The notes under the pieces were generated by a model. The model saw nothing but the letters and a program-made list of their open reading frames with translations. It ran no database searches and was not told where the DNA came from. A DNA stretch of 64,000 nt from Burhinus oedicnemus (lineage: Eukaryota; Chordata; Aves; Charadriiformes; Burhinidae): positions 634,489-698,488 of the forward strand of contig VFFE01007109.1 in assembly GCA_008921705.1 (NCBI GenBank). Reading direction: 5' to 3'. Of the stretch, positions 1 to 13,340 are shown in pieces. The position numbers were made by a program, and so were the translations under genes. Within the stretch, counting starts at the first letter, position 1. Each line of letters opens with the position of its first letter.

Positions 1-3000
1 AATGAGCCTTGTCCCTCTCTCTCTGAAGTTAACACAAGTTAACTGTCATTCCTCAATGTGCAAGAAATCAGCTGTAAGTGCAGCTTGAGTCACTACATAC
101 ATTCCAACCTGTGACAGAGGTGGCAGTGATGCATTCAGGCTGTTGGCTTGTTTCTCCGTACAGGACAGAGTTCTCCATTTTTTTTCCACAACAGAAACAG
201 ACAAACCTGTAGGTTCAGAGCATAGTCCCAGCCTACCTTCCACACAATCTACTTAATTTGCTTTTCTAATGCAAAAAGTAATCTTGCTTTAAAGAAGTTC
301 CTTGGGCCAGGTAATGATGGGCATTGGATGGTGAAACCAGGTTTTCCATACTATAACAACCTACCCAGAAGGCCAATCATGACATCACTCCAAACACTCA
401 GCAGTGCACAGGAATAACTCCCCCTCTGCCTCTCAGGAGGCATCCTCTGTCAAGGATGTGCCAGAATCAGTAGTCACACTCTTCCTGCAAGTGCATGTGA
501 TGATCTAGGAGCACACGTTGCCCCACCTTGACTGATGGGAAATTCAAGGTGAACTTGTATCTAATGGGTTTGCAAGTTAATGCATAGCTGCTTCAAGGCA
601 GCCCATCAGTTGGAGTTGAATCAGTCATTAATAGCTTAGAAACCACAACCAAGTAAACAAAGACTAAATGAGCATAAGAACAAAGAACAGAAAAATGAGC
701 TATTGAAAGCAGGACTTTCTGAAATTCAGGGGCCACTGATTTGCCATGTTTTCCATCTTGGGCCCCAAATGACTGGGTAAAATTGTGTATGTTCAAAACG
801 ATAAGGGTCACACATTCATTCAAAACAATAGAAAAAATGAAATCAGATTATTTCACTGATGCCTCTGACTAGGGAGACTCCACGTATTTGCAAGGGGAAT
901 GTTTTAATCTTCCATCCAAAAAAGAAATGATCTCTTATGGCATGCCTGATAATTTAGAGTCTTCTCAGGTTTTTGAATTATGCTACTGTATGTAGCTGAA
1001 AATTGTTTGATAAGCATCACTAAGTGGTCTGGCTTTAAACCAAGCCTGTCATCTAGTGGAGTGCTATGCTATTCCAACTTTAATCTAGATAACTGGCACA
1101 CATAAAATAAGGAAACACAAATGTGACACAGCTGCATCTAGTCTGGCGGAGCTAAAATGCTTAACAGTGTTTTATGCCTGTAATATAAGACTGCTTACTA
1201 ATGGGAGAATCCTATGTGCAGAAGAGTGACAATCAGATTGCCTTTGATATAACTAGTTATAAAAATGTTGGAGATTTAGTATTTATGATGCCTGCAGGTT
1301 ACAATAAAATGCTTCTTGTGTTATGACTCTAGCAGACATTAAAAATGCTGTATAACTATGGCCAAACTTCACAAGTTATGGCCCAACACGTGTAGCAAGC
1401 TAGGTTTGCAGCAGAGAATAGGTTAATGATCAACAGTTTACAGAAAGGCTTGTGACATAACTTAGATATTAGAATGGTTTGTTGTGCAATCCATGTGCCC
1501 TTTCTGAATAATGTATCTGAATGTGCCAGGAAAACACAGTGTATGTATTAAGTTTACTAAATGAGAGTCAGTGTAGTAAATTAAATAAATAGTGTGTGAT
1601 CCAAGTGCTTTTGTCAATAGTGCATTGATTATAATGCCACATACTGTACTAAAAATCTAATAAATACAGAATGTCAGCTGGATAACTAGAGCATAAGTAT
1701 GTTAAGTTCTGGCACTTGAGGCAAATATAAACAACCTTATTTGTGCTCTAGGAGTAAAGGATTTTCCCCTCAGGAAAAAAATATACACTATCACTTACCC
1801 TACATTTCAAAACAGGAAACGTGCGCTTGGAAAAGAAATAGAGAGATCTGCTCCTTTAATTATGGACAGAGAGACTAATATGGGGAAAAATCAATTCTGG
1901 TAGTAGAAGACATAGATGAACAGAAACACAAACCACAAATTATTTGTTCAGCCAAAACATATTATACATCTGAACCTGTTACGTACTAGGACATATTACA
2001 TACTTCATGTCTCAAAAAGTATCTCTGCAAAGGTGTAACATGCAGTTGTCATTACAACTCTGCATGAAAAGCACTGAAGTAGCTGCCTGATTTAACGTGG
2101 CACATTACTGGGATGTTAACAAACCGTGGCTTTGGCTCCTTGCTTTGCACTAAACTTAAGAATATTTTTGTTGAGTAAATATTTATGCACAGGCTTGCTC
2201 TGCTGGGACAGTAGCACCCTGTTGTCCATGAAATGCTTGTAGAGGTTTTCTGAGACTAATGGGCCAACCTGGAGGTTGATGTAACCTCTACCGCTCACAC
2301 CAGACTGCCCAGAAAAACTCAGGCTGGGTAGACCTGATGCCACCAGCAGATAAGAAAGATTTTCCCTGCCTATGCAAATCAAAACTGCATAATTTACCCA
2401 AAATACTCATAGCTGGCACAGAGCTGTGAGCTAGTGAAGACAAAACAAGGCAAAAATATTGAGGGTAGCTGCTGGCAATGACAGCAGGTTCCAGTGCTGT
2501 AGGTCAGCTAAGCTGACTTGTTCTTGAAAAGATTGTAACTTTACACAGAAATTGTTTTCTCTTAGCTGTTAGGCAGTGTCACCAGATATATTATAAGCTG
2601 GCATGTTTCGGTTTTTTATTGGATCTCCAAGATAACTTTCATAAAATCTTGTATATTTTCAAACTACGTCAGGATTTTAGGGCTCAATTGATAATCATTT
2701 GTGACTAATCTGATTTAGGAAAGGATGACATGCAATTAGGGTGATGATCAGCTTGCAGTTTGTGACTGCTAAGTCTCTACAAAGATGGCATTCACATTTT
2801 TATGACCTGATCACCCCCAAAAAAGTCCAAGAAGCGGCAGCCCCAGTTATTCACAAAAGCCTGATCCAGAAAAGTAAGCATTTGAGAAAGTGTGAAATTG
2901 TAAGCATTTGAATAGTTCTACCAACTTCTACCTACTCATATGTTATGCTGGATCAGTCTCAGACTAGAGCGAGATATCTGTGAGAATGTGACTGCCAAGT

Positions 3001-3699
3001 ATTCTGCATACACCCCTCCACTTGAGCTCTGCAATGATTTATTTTGCACCTGAGTGTAACGAGTTGAGCAACTATTTGGAAATTTGAGTGCTAATGTAGA
3101 AGAGTGGCATTTTCTCTTAATTAGGTATATGTAGTAAATGTATCTTGGCTGTTTTGAAAGATAAAGTATTCTTCCTCTACAGTATGTATGTTTACCCAGA
3201 AAAGGTGCATTGCCTACATCTAGAATGACAAACAGTGCAAAGAGTTTGATGAATATGTCTCTGCACACACAGACATGAATGTATTTCATGTTTAAACTAA
3301 GTACATGTTGTAAAACACAGACCAAAACCTGATTACTTGCAAGGATGGGTAACAGTATGTGGCTAAAGTTTAGGCAAGCACGTAATTGTGTAATGAAATC
3401 ACTTAAATGCATTGGGAAATTCATTTTCCTTTCACCCTTGGAAAAACTGATCTGCACAGGAAGAACTGGAATTTTATACTGAGGTTTTAACTCATGTTCC
3501 ACCAGCCTTCTTGCATACCCTCCCGCCCTTTCTGCTGGGTCTACAGCTTTTACATGTCTCTCCATGACTCTCTTCCTTTTGTCTGCCTCCTCAATGGCTC
3601 CAGAGTCCTAAAGAAATGTTCAGCTTTGAAGATTGGCCTAAAAAAATGGTAATTTTCCAGACAAAGGCCAGGTGTTACTTCCGATTCATTCAGTATGCA
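1..3699. other. Non-coding AT-rich stretch, no gene seen
   Basis: I see no gene, RNA or recognisable mobile element here. The longest open frame is 209 codons on the minus strand (2936-3565). Its predicted protein is rich in Ile, Tyr, Cys and His in a scattered way, shows no domain, and has no splice-site or promoter context, so I treat it as chance. Smaller frames at 46-243, 593-823 and 2116-2382 are equally featureless. The stretch is intergenic or intronic. Confidence 0.7.
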
Positions 3700-3710
3700 T
3701 CCCTATTATC

Positions 3711-3730
3711 CTGCGGGTCAGCTCCCGCAG
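3711..3730. repeat. Short perfect inverted repeat (hairpin)
   Basis: CTGCGGG at 3711-3717 pairs perfectly with CCCGCAG at 3724-3730 across a 6-base loop (TCAGCT). A CpG-containing run (TGCGCGC) follows directly. This is unusual in an AT-rich, CpG-poor neighbourhood. It could be a protein-binding palindrome, part of a small RNA hairpin or simply chance; nothing else in the sequence decides between these. Confidence 0.4.
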
Positions 3731-4336
3731 TGCGCGCTCCATGGGTGTTCCGACTGCGTAAGGCCTGTGAGATTTGCCCCGTGTGACTGAACTGCAGATG
3801 GCACTTTCATATCTCTTATTTTAGTAGCAGTCAATTTGCTAAACTTTCTTAATAGCAAGCTACAAGGTGATTTCTGTGTCACAGCCTCACAACTTTCTCA
3901 TGCTAACCAGAGGAGGAAATGTAGCATCCATCAAGAGAAAACAGGGTCGGAGATGAAAGCTCCAGCCTCATGGACAGGGTGACCATCAGCACAGCTCCCA
4001 CCTGCTGTGCTGAGGCAGGCTGTGCCACCACACAGGGGCCATGGAGTTTGTCTCATTGTGCCTTTCCCTGCTCCCTTTGGAGAGACAGAATATCGGTTCC
4101 CCTTGGAAGAACTTCAACTGGAGGAGACATGGGCCAGGCTCTGCAGGGTAGACTTCCCCAGGCGCATCGCTTGCCTACCAGGGCTGCACAGCTTCTGGAT
4201 CACAGCGCAAAGAGCCTTGCAACTGCTCGCACAAGCGCTGAGTCAATTGCCAGGATTCCCCAGCTACTTCTGGAGGCATGATCATCTGCACAGATACATC
4301 TTCCTAGCAAGGTCAGCCATTTCAAACAAACAATGA
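3731..4336. other. GC-richer patch with two overlapping open frames, function unknown
   Basis: Composition rises clearly above the flanks, especially over 3960-4310. Two plus-strand frames overlap in different phases (3970-4281, 103 codons; 4007-4336, 109 codons). Neither protein is recognised. Two long frames over the same bases are expected where stop codons are rare because of GC content, so coding is not supported. It could be an old repeat, a CpG-poor regulatory element or a decayed exon. Confidence 0.3.
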
Positions 4337-7300
4337 GTTTGGATCATTGTTTGCTCTCAGGACAGATTATTTTTTTCCTATCTCCACAATCAGGTTTAGA
4401 TAAAAAGGAAAAACAACCCACCCTTTGTCAATAAGCTGTATCCAAACCAAACTAACACATTTGGTTTCTGCAAGAAAACAAAGCCAAGTTTGAGTTCCTA
4501 AATAAACCATTTTTGGAGTCGTCACTCTGGAATTTTGTCTTACTTTCCTGTGTTGTAACGGCTCCTCTCAAATGGAGAGAGGAATCATCTTAGACAAGTA
4601 ACGCTATCTGCAGCTGTTACCTCCAGTTAAATCCAAATTTCTTTTAAAGAAATGCTGAATGCTGCTGAAGTTCCTAGAAGTTAGAAGCCGATATGTCATT
4701 CAAAACCCTCCTTTTGAAGTCTTGTTGCCCCAGATTCAGCCATTAATTTTTACGTGTATGGTGATAATATCGAATTGATCCCCCTTACGTTGTATTGCTA
4801 GAACAACTTGCAACAGCTTCAGTGATGGATAGATCAGGCTCAGGATGCTTTACAGCAATTTCTTAGTCAAATCAAACATCTTATTACACAGTAGATGAAC
4901 TTAAACCACTATGTGATTATGTGACCAACAGAATACTTGGATTTAATAGTTTCATACTTCTTACCTGAAATTTCTAGAATAGAGTTAAAATTGTGCATTA
5001 GTAATTTCTTAATTTTGAATGAGTTGATTTATTCCCTCCTTTGTATATTTTTATTATGTGCTTTTACTGCATGAACACAGTGAAACACTAATCATGCTGT
5101 CTAAAAACCAAGTGAAAAAAAGAAGGAAAAAGAGAAAAAAAGATCGTAAAAGAAGACTAGGATGTCAGAAATTAATAACTCATTGCATTAGAAAGAGAAA
5201 ACCAGAACCCAAATTTCTCTGTAAGGCACCCTAAACCAGCCATGTTATGGGGAGGATCAAGGCAAGGCAACAGAGGTGATGGAGCAGCAAAATGAGTGGT
5301 AACGAGGGCTCTGTGGTTACATAGACTCAGCAGACAGGGTGGCTGTCACATTTGTGAGAGCAATGGTGACTGGGTTCAGAGATTAAATGGAAGCTAATGG
5401 TTATGGTTAAACATAAAACCCAATAAAATCGTGCTTTGAATGCGAGACATGATTGCTATGCACTGCTTTCAATGCGGCTACTCACAGTTTTTGCTGAAGA
5501 GGAAGAGGAGTGATGTGCAGCTGAGCCCAGGATGGCAAACCACAAGTTCATCTCAGTTTGTTGCAACACTTGGACTGTCGGATCTTTAAGCCTGCGTTCA
5601 GATTTCATTACAGTCAAGAAAACTACCAGGTGCCTTCACATGAAAGTGATGAGCAGAACACAAACGGACTTAATCATGGGCTTGGATGCACTTCTGCGTT
5701 TCAAGTCGATAGTGCTGAAAATGAAGGTGATACGAGGCATGTAGTTACAAGGTTTTGAACATCTAAACACTATTTCACAACTTTTTTTTTCCTTGTCCAG
5801 GGTGAGTTTTTATAGTTTAGCCATTAATCTCGTGAAGCAGGAATTTAACATGTCAGTGTTGACAGACTGTTAACTATAGCAGCAATGATGAAGCTTCTAT
5901 AATATTAACCTTTCAAAAAATAAAACTGCAATAATGATGTTGTTTCCATTAGACCTTTCAGATCACTTACAAATTATCTGGAACTCCCACTGTTTATTTG
6001 TTTTTACTTTAGATTGTTGCCCCAAGCATTTAAATAATTGTAATAAAATAATAATAGAATTAAGATTAGATAAATTAAGTGGAAATGAAACTGAATACAT
6101 TTTCCATGACAGCTGGCAAGTCCCATTCTGTGACTGCTCAGAAACAAAACTGGAATTTTTATGACAGTAGACAATAAGGCGATCGTGTACAGGATGTAAC
6201 CCAATGCTCAAGAGGAGCAGTGTGCAAGTGACACATCAACAAAAACAAACTTGTTTCATTTATGTACTGTTAATTACCATAACTTACATAATCATGGACA
6301 TCTGTTCTCCCTTTCTCATACATGTACCTATACACAGATAATTACCACTATCTATTGGTCAGAAGAGCCAACAGCACAGTATAGAGATAGATGGGTTATA
6401 GCATAGAATTGTATATATGTGTATATATATTTTACTAGATATATGGATATGCCCATCTCTGTCTAATTTATCACTGGATCACTTTGCAAGTCATTTTTTT
6501 ATTTCTTAAACTTCACATCCAAACTGTAAGTAGGGGTCGTTGCATAGGTGGAGGGGCATTATACAGCAGAAAGAGCAAATTGTTTTTAACTAATCAAAAA
6601 TTCAGTCTGACAATATCAGTGTACTATCTTTTGTCATGATGGTTCCAAAACACTATTTCAATGGATTTTTTTTCAACCAGACTGTGAAGGATTATCAGCT
6701 TTAAAACAGTTGCATTACTCCAAGAGAGATAGCCATTGTTTTATTGCATTATTCAGTTAAGAGAAAAGCAAGTGACACACAAATTATGACCCTTAGCAAA
6801 CAGATTTTTTTTTGAGTCTGGAGTACTTAACAGTGATATTTGTTCCATGAAAGGTTTTCTGATTGTCCCTTCTCAATTGCTATAGTTGTGGAACTTTATG
6901 AAAGGACCAAGAAAGTTAACTGATTTGCTTGAATTTCATGTGGTTTCCGTGTTTATTTATGTGCCTAAAATCTTACAGTCACATATCTTGTATATACAAA
7001 TTAAAGATTATTCAAGACCATAGCTCTGTTTGAAGTAACATTTTATCATAAAGAAATGGAAATACCCACATACATAAGGTTAATAAACATCCTTTATATT
7101 GACAAATATGTATTACTGCAAAATTGGTAAAAAGCAAAAATTGCCTTTAAAATGTAATTTTAAAAGCTTTGAGATCTTCAAAGTGTATTGATATTTATTT
7201 TTTTCCCTAACATCCTACTGTTGTAAATTTTGAAATGAGTATGAGATTGTACATATGAAATTAATTTAAAATTTTATCTTACCTATTCAATGGACCGAAC

Positions 7301-7560
7301 TTTGTTTGCATTTCTGTTAATTGCTGTCGGATGACAAGTCAAAAAAATTGTTATGATCTTTTTTTCTTTACATGTCCTGGGTAACACATCCTGGGTTAAA
7401 TAATCCTGAACTGCAGGTACTAAATTACTGTTCTCACTTTTGAGAAGGATAATTCATTAAATCAATATGCGCATGTCCTTGGTTAGAGGAATTCCTGCAT
7501 GTGACACAGAATTGCTGCTCCAAGTTCAGTCATTTCTAAAAGGACTATTAAATACCCATT
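4337..7560. other. Non-coding AT-rich stretch
   Basis: No gene or recognisable element. It holds short frames under 85 codons on both strands over 5532-6211 and an AT dinucleotide patch at 6411-6450 of alternating TATA and TGTA units. It also has A-rich and T-rich runs at 5115-5145 and near 7196-7206. The overlapping sense and antisense frames at 5934-6211 have no domain content and look like chance. Confidence 0.65.
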
Positions 7561-7620
7561 ATTGAGATTTAGATATTTACTTATTTACTCTATTTTCTCA
7601 CTCTCCACCCTTTTGATCAG

Positions 7621-7887
7621 CATGCTGGGATTGTGCCACCAACTGGGAGGAGCTGAGGAGACCAAGATGGTGAGCAAAGCTTGCCTTATTGAAAGTAAAA
7701 GAAAACTATTGCCGTATTGCCAAATGCTAATGTTTCTCAAATTGGTACTATTTTCATACCATCATTCATCAGTGTTAGCATTATTCTGATTTTGCCTTTC
7801 TACCTGTTTGTCTTTGTCTTTCATCCACAGGATCTTAACAAAACAATATTTGGAGAATATGCTACATTAAATTGTCAGATAAAATAG
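7621..7887 (+). other. Candidate spliced transcript: 49-bp exon, short intron, last exon
   Basis: The exon-like piece at 7621-7669 is preceded by a pyrimidine-rich tract ending in TTTTGATCAG (acceptor AG at 7619-7620) and followed by a donor-like ATG|GTGAGC (GT at 7670-7671). About 160 bases later comes a strong acceptor, a long T/C tract ending TTCATCCACAG at 7830. Joining 7669 to 7831 keeps one frame open from an ATG at 7622 to a TAG at 7885-7887, giving about 34 codons. The peptide is not recognised. An AATAAA at 8350-8355 could end the last exon. A long non-coding RNA is more plausible than a protein gene. All signals could also be chance. Confidence 0.2.
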
Positions 7888-9310
7888 TGCATAAATGAGC
7901 TGTCCCACACAGAAAAAACCAAAAAGTTTGGCAACCATTCTCAGTCAATGAAATTGACAATTATTCCACTTAGAAAAATGCCTTTACACAATCAGGAAAA
8001 AAATAATTTTCAAACTGAAACTTTTCATTATTTTCACAAAAAAATAATGAATTTATTTTATTTATTTCATTTCAAGGTTTTGAAGTATTTAAAGGAACTT
8101 TGATTTGGAACAAACAAACTTTTACATTGACTTTTTCCATCTATGTAATAATACATTTATTTATTAGTTTTCAACCTATATGGAAATACATGTTAAAAAA
8201 TGGTTATTCATACAGATTCACCTAGAAGTCATTTTGAAAAGTGGCTTACAAGACTTGAGAATGAATATAACAGCACTTGTATACGATTCAAAAGAGAAGG
8301 CATTTATAGCTTTTCACTTCAGTACTCAGTACAACATTTTAGCTTTGATAATAAAATTCCACACTGAAGCTTCGTATTGCTAAGGCATCATTACTTCTAC
8401 AAAGCATGCATCATGAGTGAAGTAATAACTTAAAATGTTAAAGCTAGACTACTTTTTTGAGTGCTTTAGCAAAACACATTTCTGGATCTGGTAGTCTTGC
8501 TTTCTACTATCAAGCCCTTGCAAGGTGCCAAGCACTCTCATTTCCCTGCGTACATCCAGGGAAGCTGAAATCTCACAGCACCGGGATCCTCCCTGCCAAA
8601 ACTGCAAGCCCAGTGTAAACTCCTGATTCATCTTTGCACCTGAGCAAGGCACAGACCATAAAAATCCTGCATCTGTTGACCATTCCACCTTTTGTTTTGT
8701 GACTGACATCATGTAGTACCAGATATTACAAAGGAAAAAAGAACAAAACCTCTACTGTGCAGCTGTATGATAACCTACTGGATGTTTTTTCCCTGTTAGG
8801 CAGTTAAGCAGAAGATTAGCCTGTATCATGAGGCCTGAGGATTTAGATTGAGTCCACTCTTTTTTTTTTTTTTTCTTTCTAATGTGTATCTGTTTCCAAT
8901 CTCCAGTGTAATAATTCCGTCATGTATTCATTTGAATCCTGTGAAACTATTTACATACTGCACTTCTGTTGCATTTCTTTGGAGAGAAGAATACTCAAAG
9001 GACCACCATTTGAAAGTCAAACCATCGGTCCATGGTCCCACTGCGCCCATGGAATTAAGCGACAAATTCTCTGCTGTTGTACACTGGTCCGTGAGGAGGC
9101 TGACGACAAAAGGGAAGGAGGGAATGGTTGGGAAATAATGACATACTATACCGGCTTATGTCTCCTGAGGAACTGGTCCACTGTTTTAAAACAGCAAATC
9201 GTTGCCCTGCCTTCACACCTTCACATCTAGAGTCTGACACACACTGTAAACAGATAGAAGACAACATTTGAGGTGATCCTGTGGTCTCTAAAAGCCAAAG
9301 GAGACATGCA
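7888..9310. other. Non-coding stretch with a poly-T run
   Basis: No gene recognised. There is a run of 15 T at 8860-8874. The 8460-8710 part is less AT-rich and has a minus-strand frame of 87 codons (8449-8712) without any domain. Overlapping frames on both strands across 8848-9366 are mutually contradictory and unsupported. Confidence 0.6.
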
Positions 9311-9374
9311 GACATAGATATATAGATATAGCTATAGATATGCATGAAATAGATATAGATACACATATAAATAT
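9311..9374. repeat. Imperfect (ATAGAT)n microsatellite
   Basis: A degenerate tandem array of ATAGAT and GATATA units runs through this segment, interrupted by GCTATAG and GCATGAAA. It creates an Ile/Tyr/His-rich minus-strand frame nearby that is not a gene. Confidence 0.85.
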
Positions 9375-12300
9375 TTTATCTAATATTTCTGCTGACTCAA
9401 GCAAAGGAACTTTGGTTCATACTAATCCTTGTCCCACAACTTCAGGGGGGGGGAGCAGAGGACTTTGATTTTATTTATGAGTTGTCTTGCCCACTACTGC
9501 AAAGCAAAAAAAAATCTGAAGCCACGAAGCCTCCTTCCTCCTCCTCCTAACTGAAAGTGTGCTAAAGTGTGCTAAGGGCTGGTAGAACAAGGAAGTTATG
9601 ACTGGGTATGACTGGTCTCTTTGACCTGGTTAAAACTAATGCTCTGATACACCCTGTATGCTGCATGCTTTATACCCGTTAAAATCCAGATTAACTCCAG
9701 GGAAACTAATGTCACTTTAGGGTGACTGAAACAGAATTTGTTTTTTTCTAATAAAACTTGTGCCAAGTAATATTGGTACTAAATATAGTGTAAGCTCATT
9801 CCTTTTAAAATGTATTGCCTCCTATGAACATTTTTCTGATGAAAAGGAAAAAAAATGTTTTATCTTTTCCTTAAAAATTGCTGTATTTCAAAGAATTATT
9901 TTTTTCCTAGCATCTGCTAAATCTTTTGTTCCACAGATAATTTCTCATTACCCAGGTGTCCTCTTATGGACCCACAGAAAGATTGGGCCTAGTTTAAGTG
10001 TGAAATAATCCTGTTGCTTCTATCTGAGAATGAATGAGCCCAGGATTAGATCAGATAAAACACACTTGAGATAAAGTGCACAAGGTGGATTATATGGGAA
10101 AAGAGGATTTAGTGAAGAACATATCCACAACTTTTTGTTAACATAGAGAATGGTAGCTTTTGTAAGCAACATTTATGGAAACTCAACTGGAGGTTTAAAA
10201 GCTATGTCTTTTGTTGTACATTTCTCTGCATACATTTGCTTTGTAGTTGGTAGCTTTAACTTTGGAAGCCATGCTGGGCCTTGACTCATGCTCATTTTGT
10301 TTAATGAAAAGCTAAGGATGTACTTTTACTCATAGGTTCTTGTTTTGTTTTCTTTGAAGTTTATTAAGCTATCCAGTAAGATGGGAGGTTCATTAGGTTG
10401 TTATTATCACGGCCACAAATTAAGCATCTGTTCCCTGGGGAGTTATAAGCTTCAAGTGGATGTCAGAGCCATACTTATTACAATATTTACTTAATTACCA
10501 AGTTACTGCTTCTTGTCATATAAAATATAAACATGGACTCTGCTGTCCATTTTAGACACATACTCTCCACCTGCTGAATGTTTAAGATCCACTCATTCCA
10601 TTTAAGCGCTGTTTTAAAATACACACCAAATTTTTTGTTAAACAATCATTTAAAAAAGGTAAAGCAGGAACAATTGAGCAATTAGTGAATTTAAGGTATC
10701 ATAAAGAATATTCAAAAATTCTATGCTATCTGACATTACCATTGACTTTATTTTCACATCTTAGGACATTGGTAACTTCCACTACCAACAAATGCATCCA
10801 AAAATTAGCTAATCATGATTTGCCAAAGCACCTCAAAAGTCAGCACATAAGGGTGTTTTATAAAGTAGCTGGCTGGAGATCACTGGAGTTGAGAGCTCTC
10901 CTCTGCAATAAAATGAGGCTTGTCAAGACTGGTGCACATATCTTATATGAAAACTCAGGGAATTTCACATAAGAAGCAAATGTGCCATCACAAATGTCTG
11001 AAAGTCACTCTTCACCATCATTTTGTTGTGTTTGTTTTTCTCCTCTTCAGTGCTTTAATTATCTAATGCTGTAAATTGCAGAATTACCAGATCTTCCCCT
11101 GTCCAGTCTTCTGACAATGTCAAGCCATATAAAACTGAAAATGTTATTCCCTCTTCTCAGACATGACTTCTGTGAACAGATATGACTGTTGGGAGGATGT
11201 CAACACCACAGAACAATGTCTCTATTTTTGGAAAATTCATGTCCATTTTTACTTCAGATGTTGCATTTGGACTTTATAGGTTATTATCTGTCAAACTCAT
11301 CATTGGCATGCTATCTACGATGTAACTATTACCTCACCGCAAAACCTTCATCTGTTTTGTATCTTACAGACATAACTCGCACTCTACTAGTATTATGCTG
11401 TTTGACATGGTCCATTCTAGCAGCCCTTTTCCCTGTAAAGAAATCCTGTAATTATTTAACTTTGACAAATCCTTCCCTGGAAGATGTCTGTGTCTTTCTC
11501 AACTATAGAAGGACCACAGGCTTCTAAATCCAGATCCCTCGAACCACAGCATGTGAATAGCTTCCATCATTTCTATAAATTCTAGTTAATGTAAGCACAC
11601 TATTTAAAAATCTATGCAACCCTCAACTGTAAAGAAATAATGGTTATATCCAAGTCTCGAGCCTTTTCAGGTTCTCCCATCAGAATGAAAGTCCAGCTTA
11701 ATGAAGTAGTCACCTACCAATGAACATGACTTCTGAAATAAAAAATATTACTGGCTTGTTTTGAAATTGTCAACATGAAACATTTTGGCCTAATAAAAAA
11801 GCTATTTTCCAGCTTAAATACTTCAAGAAAACCCTCAGTTGTTTTGGTATGTCCATATAAACCATCTTCAAGTAAAATATTGAGATTTTGAGCTCCAGTA
11901 TAAAAGAAAGGTGAAAAACCTGTAGTGTCTCTCTTTTGTAGAAAATATCATAGAAATAAGTCTTTGCCTAGGAAACTATACATACTAAATACAAAATCTA
12001 ATGCTAAAGTGCTTGCTGTGCATTCTTGATATGTTTATATTAATTAACAAAGAATATTGAGAACTTTTCCTAAAAAAAAGTAAAAAGTAGTATCAATGTC
12101 TGAAAATATGATGACATCAATATTTTGGTGACCACTGAATCCCAACTATTATAGATCAGTGACAAATTCAAGGCATCATCCAAAAAAAAACCCCAGCAAC
12201 CCACGCTTTACATTTCTTAATCTTGCTTCTGTTTTTTTTTAACTTGAGTTTTTTAAAAACTCATACTTTTTGCAAAGGTGTACTTAATCTTTGCAATTCA

Positions 12301-13328
12301 GTTCTGCAAAAGAAAGATCAAAAAACATTTACAAAATCACTTTACAAAGCATTAAAAAATTTGTTAATAATTTCATTCTTTTTGCAAGGATGAAATAAAT
12401 TGAATAGATTAAATAAACTGGTTAGTTTACATCTTGTCATCTAACAATAATTAAAATGAGAAAAACCAACAATGTCAGTCATAATTTTCTCAATCAGGGA
12501 CTCCATTATATTTTTGCATCGGGCCAGATATCAATGAAGTTATATAAATGTCATCGAATAGGAGTCTTACTCTGAAGTGTCTGGGGTTTCTCAAATATAC
12601 TCAAATATTGGGAAATAAAACAACATTTTATATAATCTAGTAATAATTATAGTAAAAAAATAATAAAAATATTCTCTCGTGAATTTTATTCTGCATTTTC
12701 TTAAAAATAGGTTTGTGATTAAAAATAATCCTCTGTAATTATATCCGCAGAGCTGTTTAAGCTTTTTTATCACTGCTAATGAAAATATAGTCATGCCTTC
12801 TATGAAAAGTATATTTCTCAATATGATGTGCTGTAAACAACGTGTCTTCAGGCTATTTTTGACCTTTAACCAATAGGAAAGGTCTGTCTAGTTGATCTCA
12901 TCTAACTACACAGCAGGTACAAGGAATTAAACCAATTTAGGTTGAGCCCTGGTACAATATCAAGTATCAGACAATGTTTTCCAAAAGGAAATACTTAACA
13001 AGTTTGTAATTCACTATTATGTTTATCTAGTGAAAGAGGTAAAAGGAAAAAAAAATCTGAGCTTTGTTCAATAGAGTGGAATCCCAAGTAAAAATCTATG
13101 ATATCACGTTATTTGTAAAAGTTGGCAAGGAACGCTGTTATGAGCAAATTAAAAGTAAACAATCTATTCTGGACCTACACAGTGTCAGACTGCTGATAAG
13201 GTCACACAAGAAAAATAAAACATTAGATAGTCGGCTTCAGCAGCCTTAAGATATTTGCCTGACTTTCAAACCGAACCGTGTTTTCCACTGGGAGGGCACA
13301 GAACATAACAAGAGCTTAATAATAAAGA
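9375..13328. other. Non-coding stretch with minor local duplications
   Basis: No gene recognised. There is a G run of nine at 9445-9453. Two adjacent 10-bp tandem duplications occur: AAGTGTGCTA twice at 9555-9574, and a TATGACTGGG-type unit twice at 9597-9615. The plus-strand frames at 9760-10008, 10685-10972 and 11189-11527 (up to 112 codons) carry no recognisable domain. The 11900-12900 part is very AT-rich. Confidence 0.6.
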
Positions 13329-13340
13329 TTTTTTTTTTTT
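13329..13340. repeat. Poly-T run
   Basis: An uninterrupted run of twelve T followed by AAAC. It could be a simple homopolymer or the A-tail of a minus-strand retrocopy, but the DNA beyond it shows no recognisable retrotransposon. Confidence 0.8.

Noticed and set aside
2936..3565. 209-codon open frame on the minus strand, the longest in the window
   Set aside because: No domain, no family resemblance, irregular composition and no splice or promoter context. One frame of this length in 64 kb is not strong evidence of coding.
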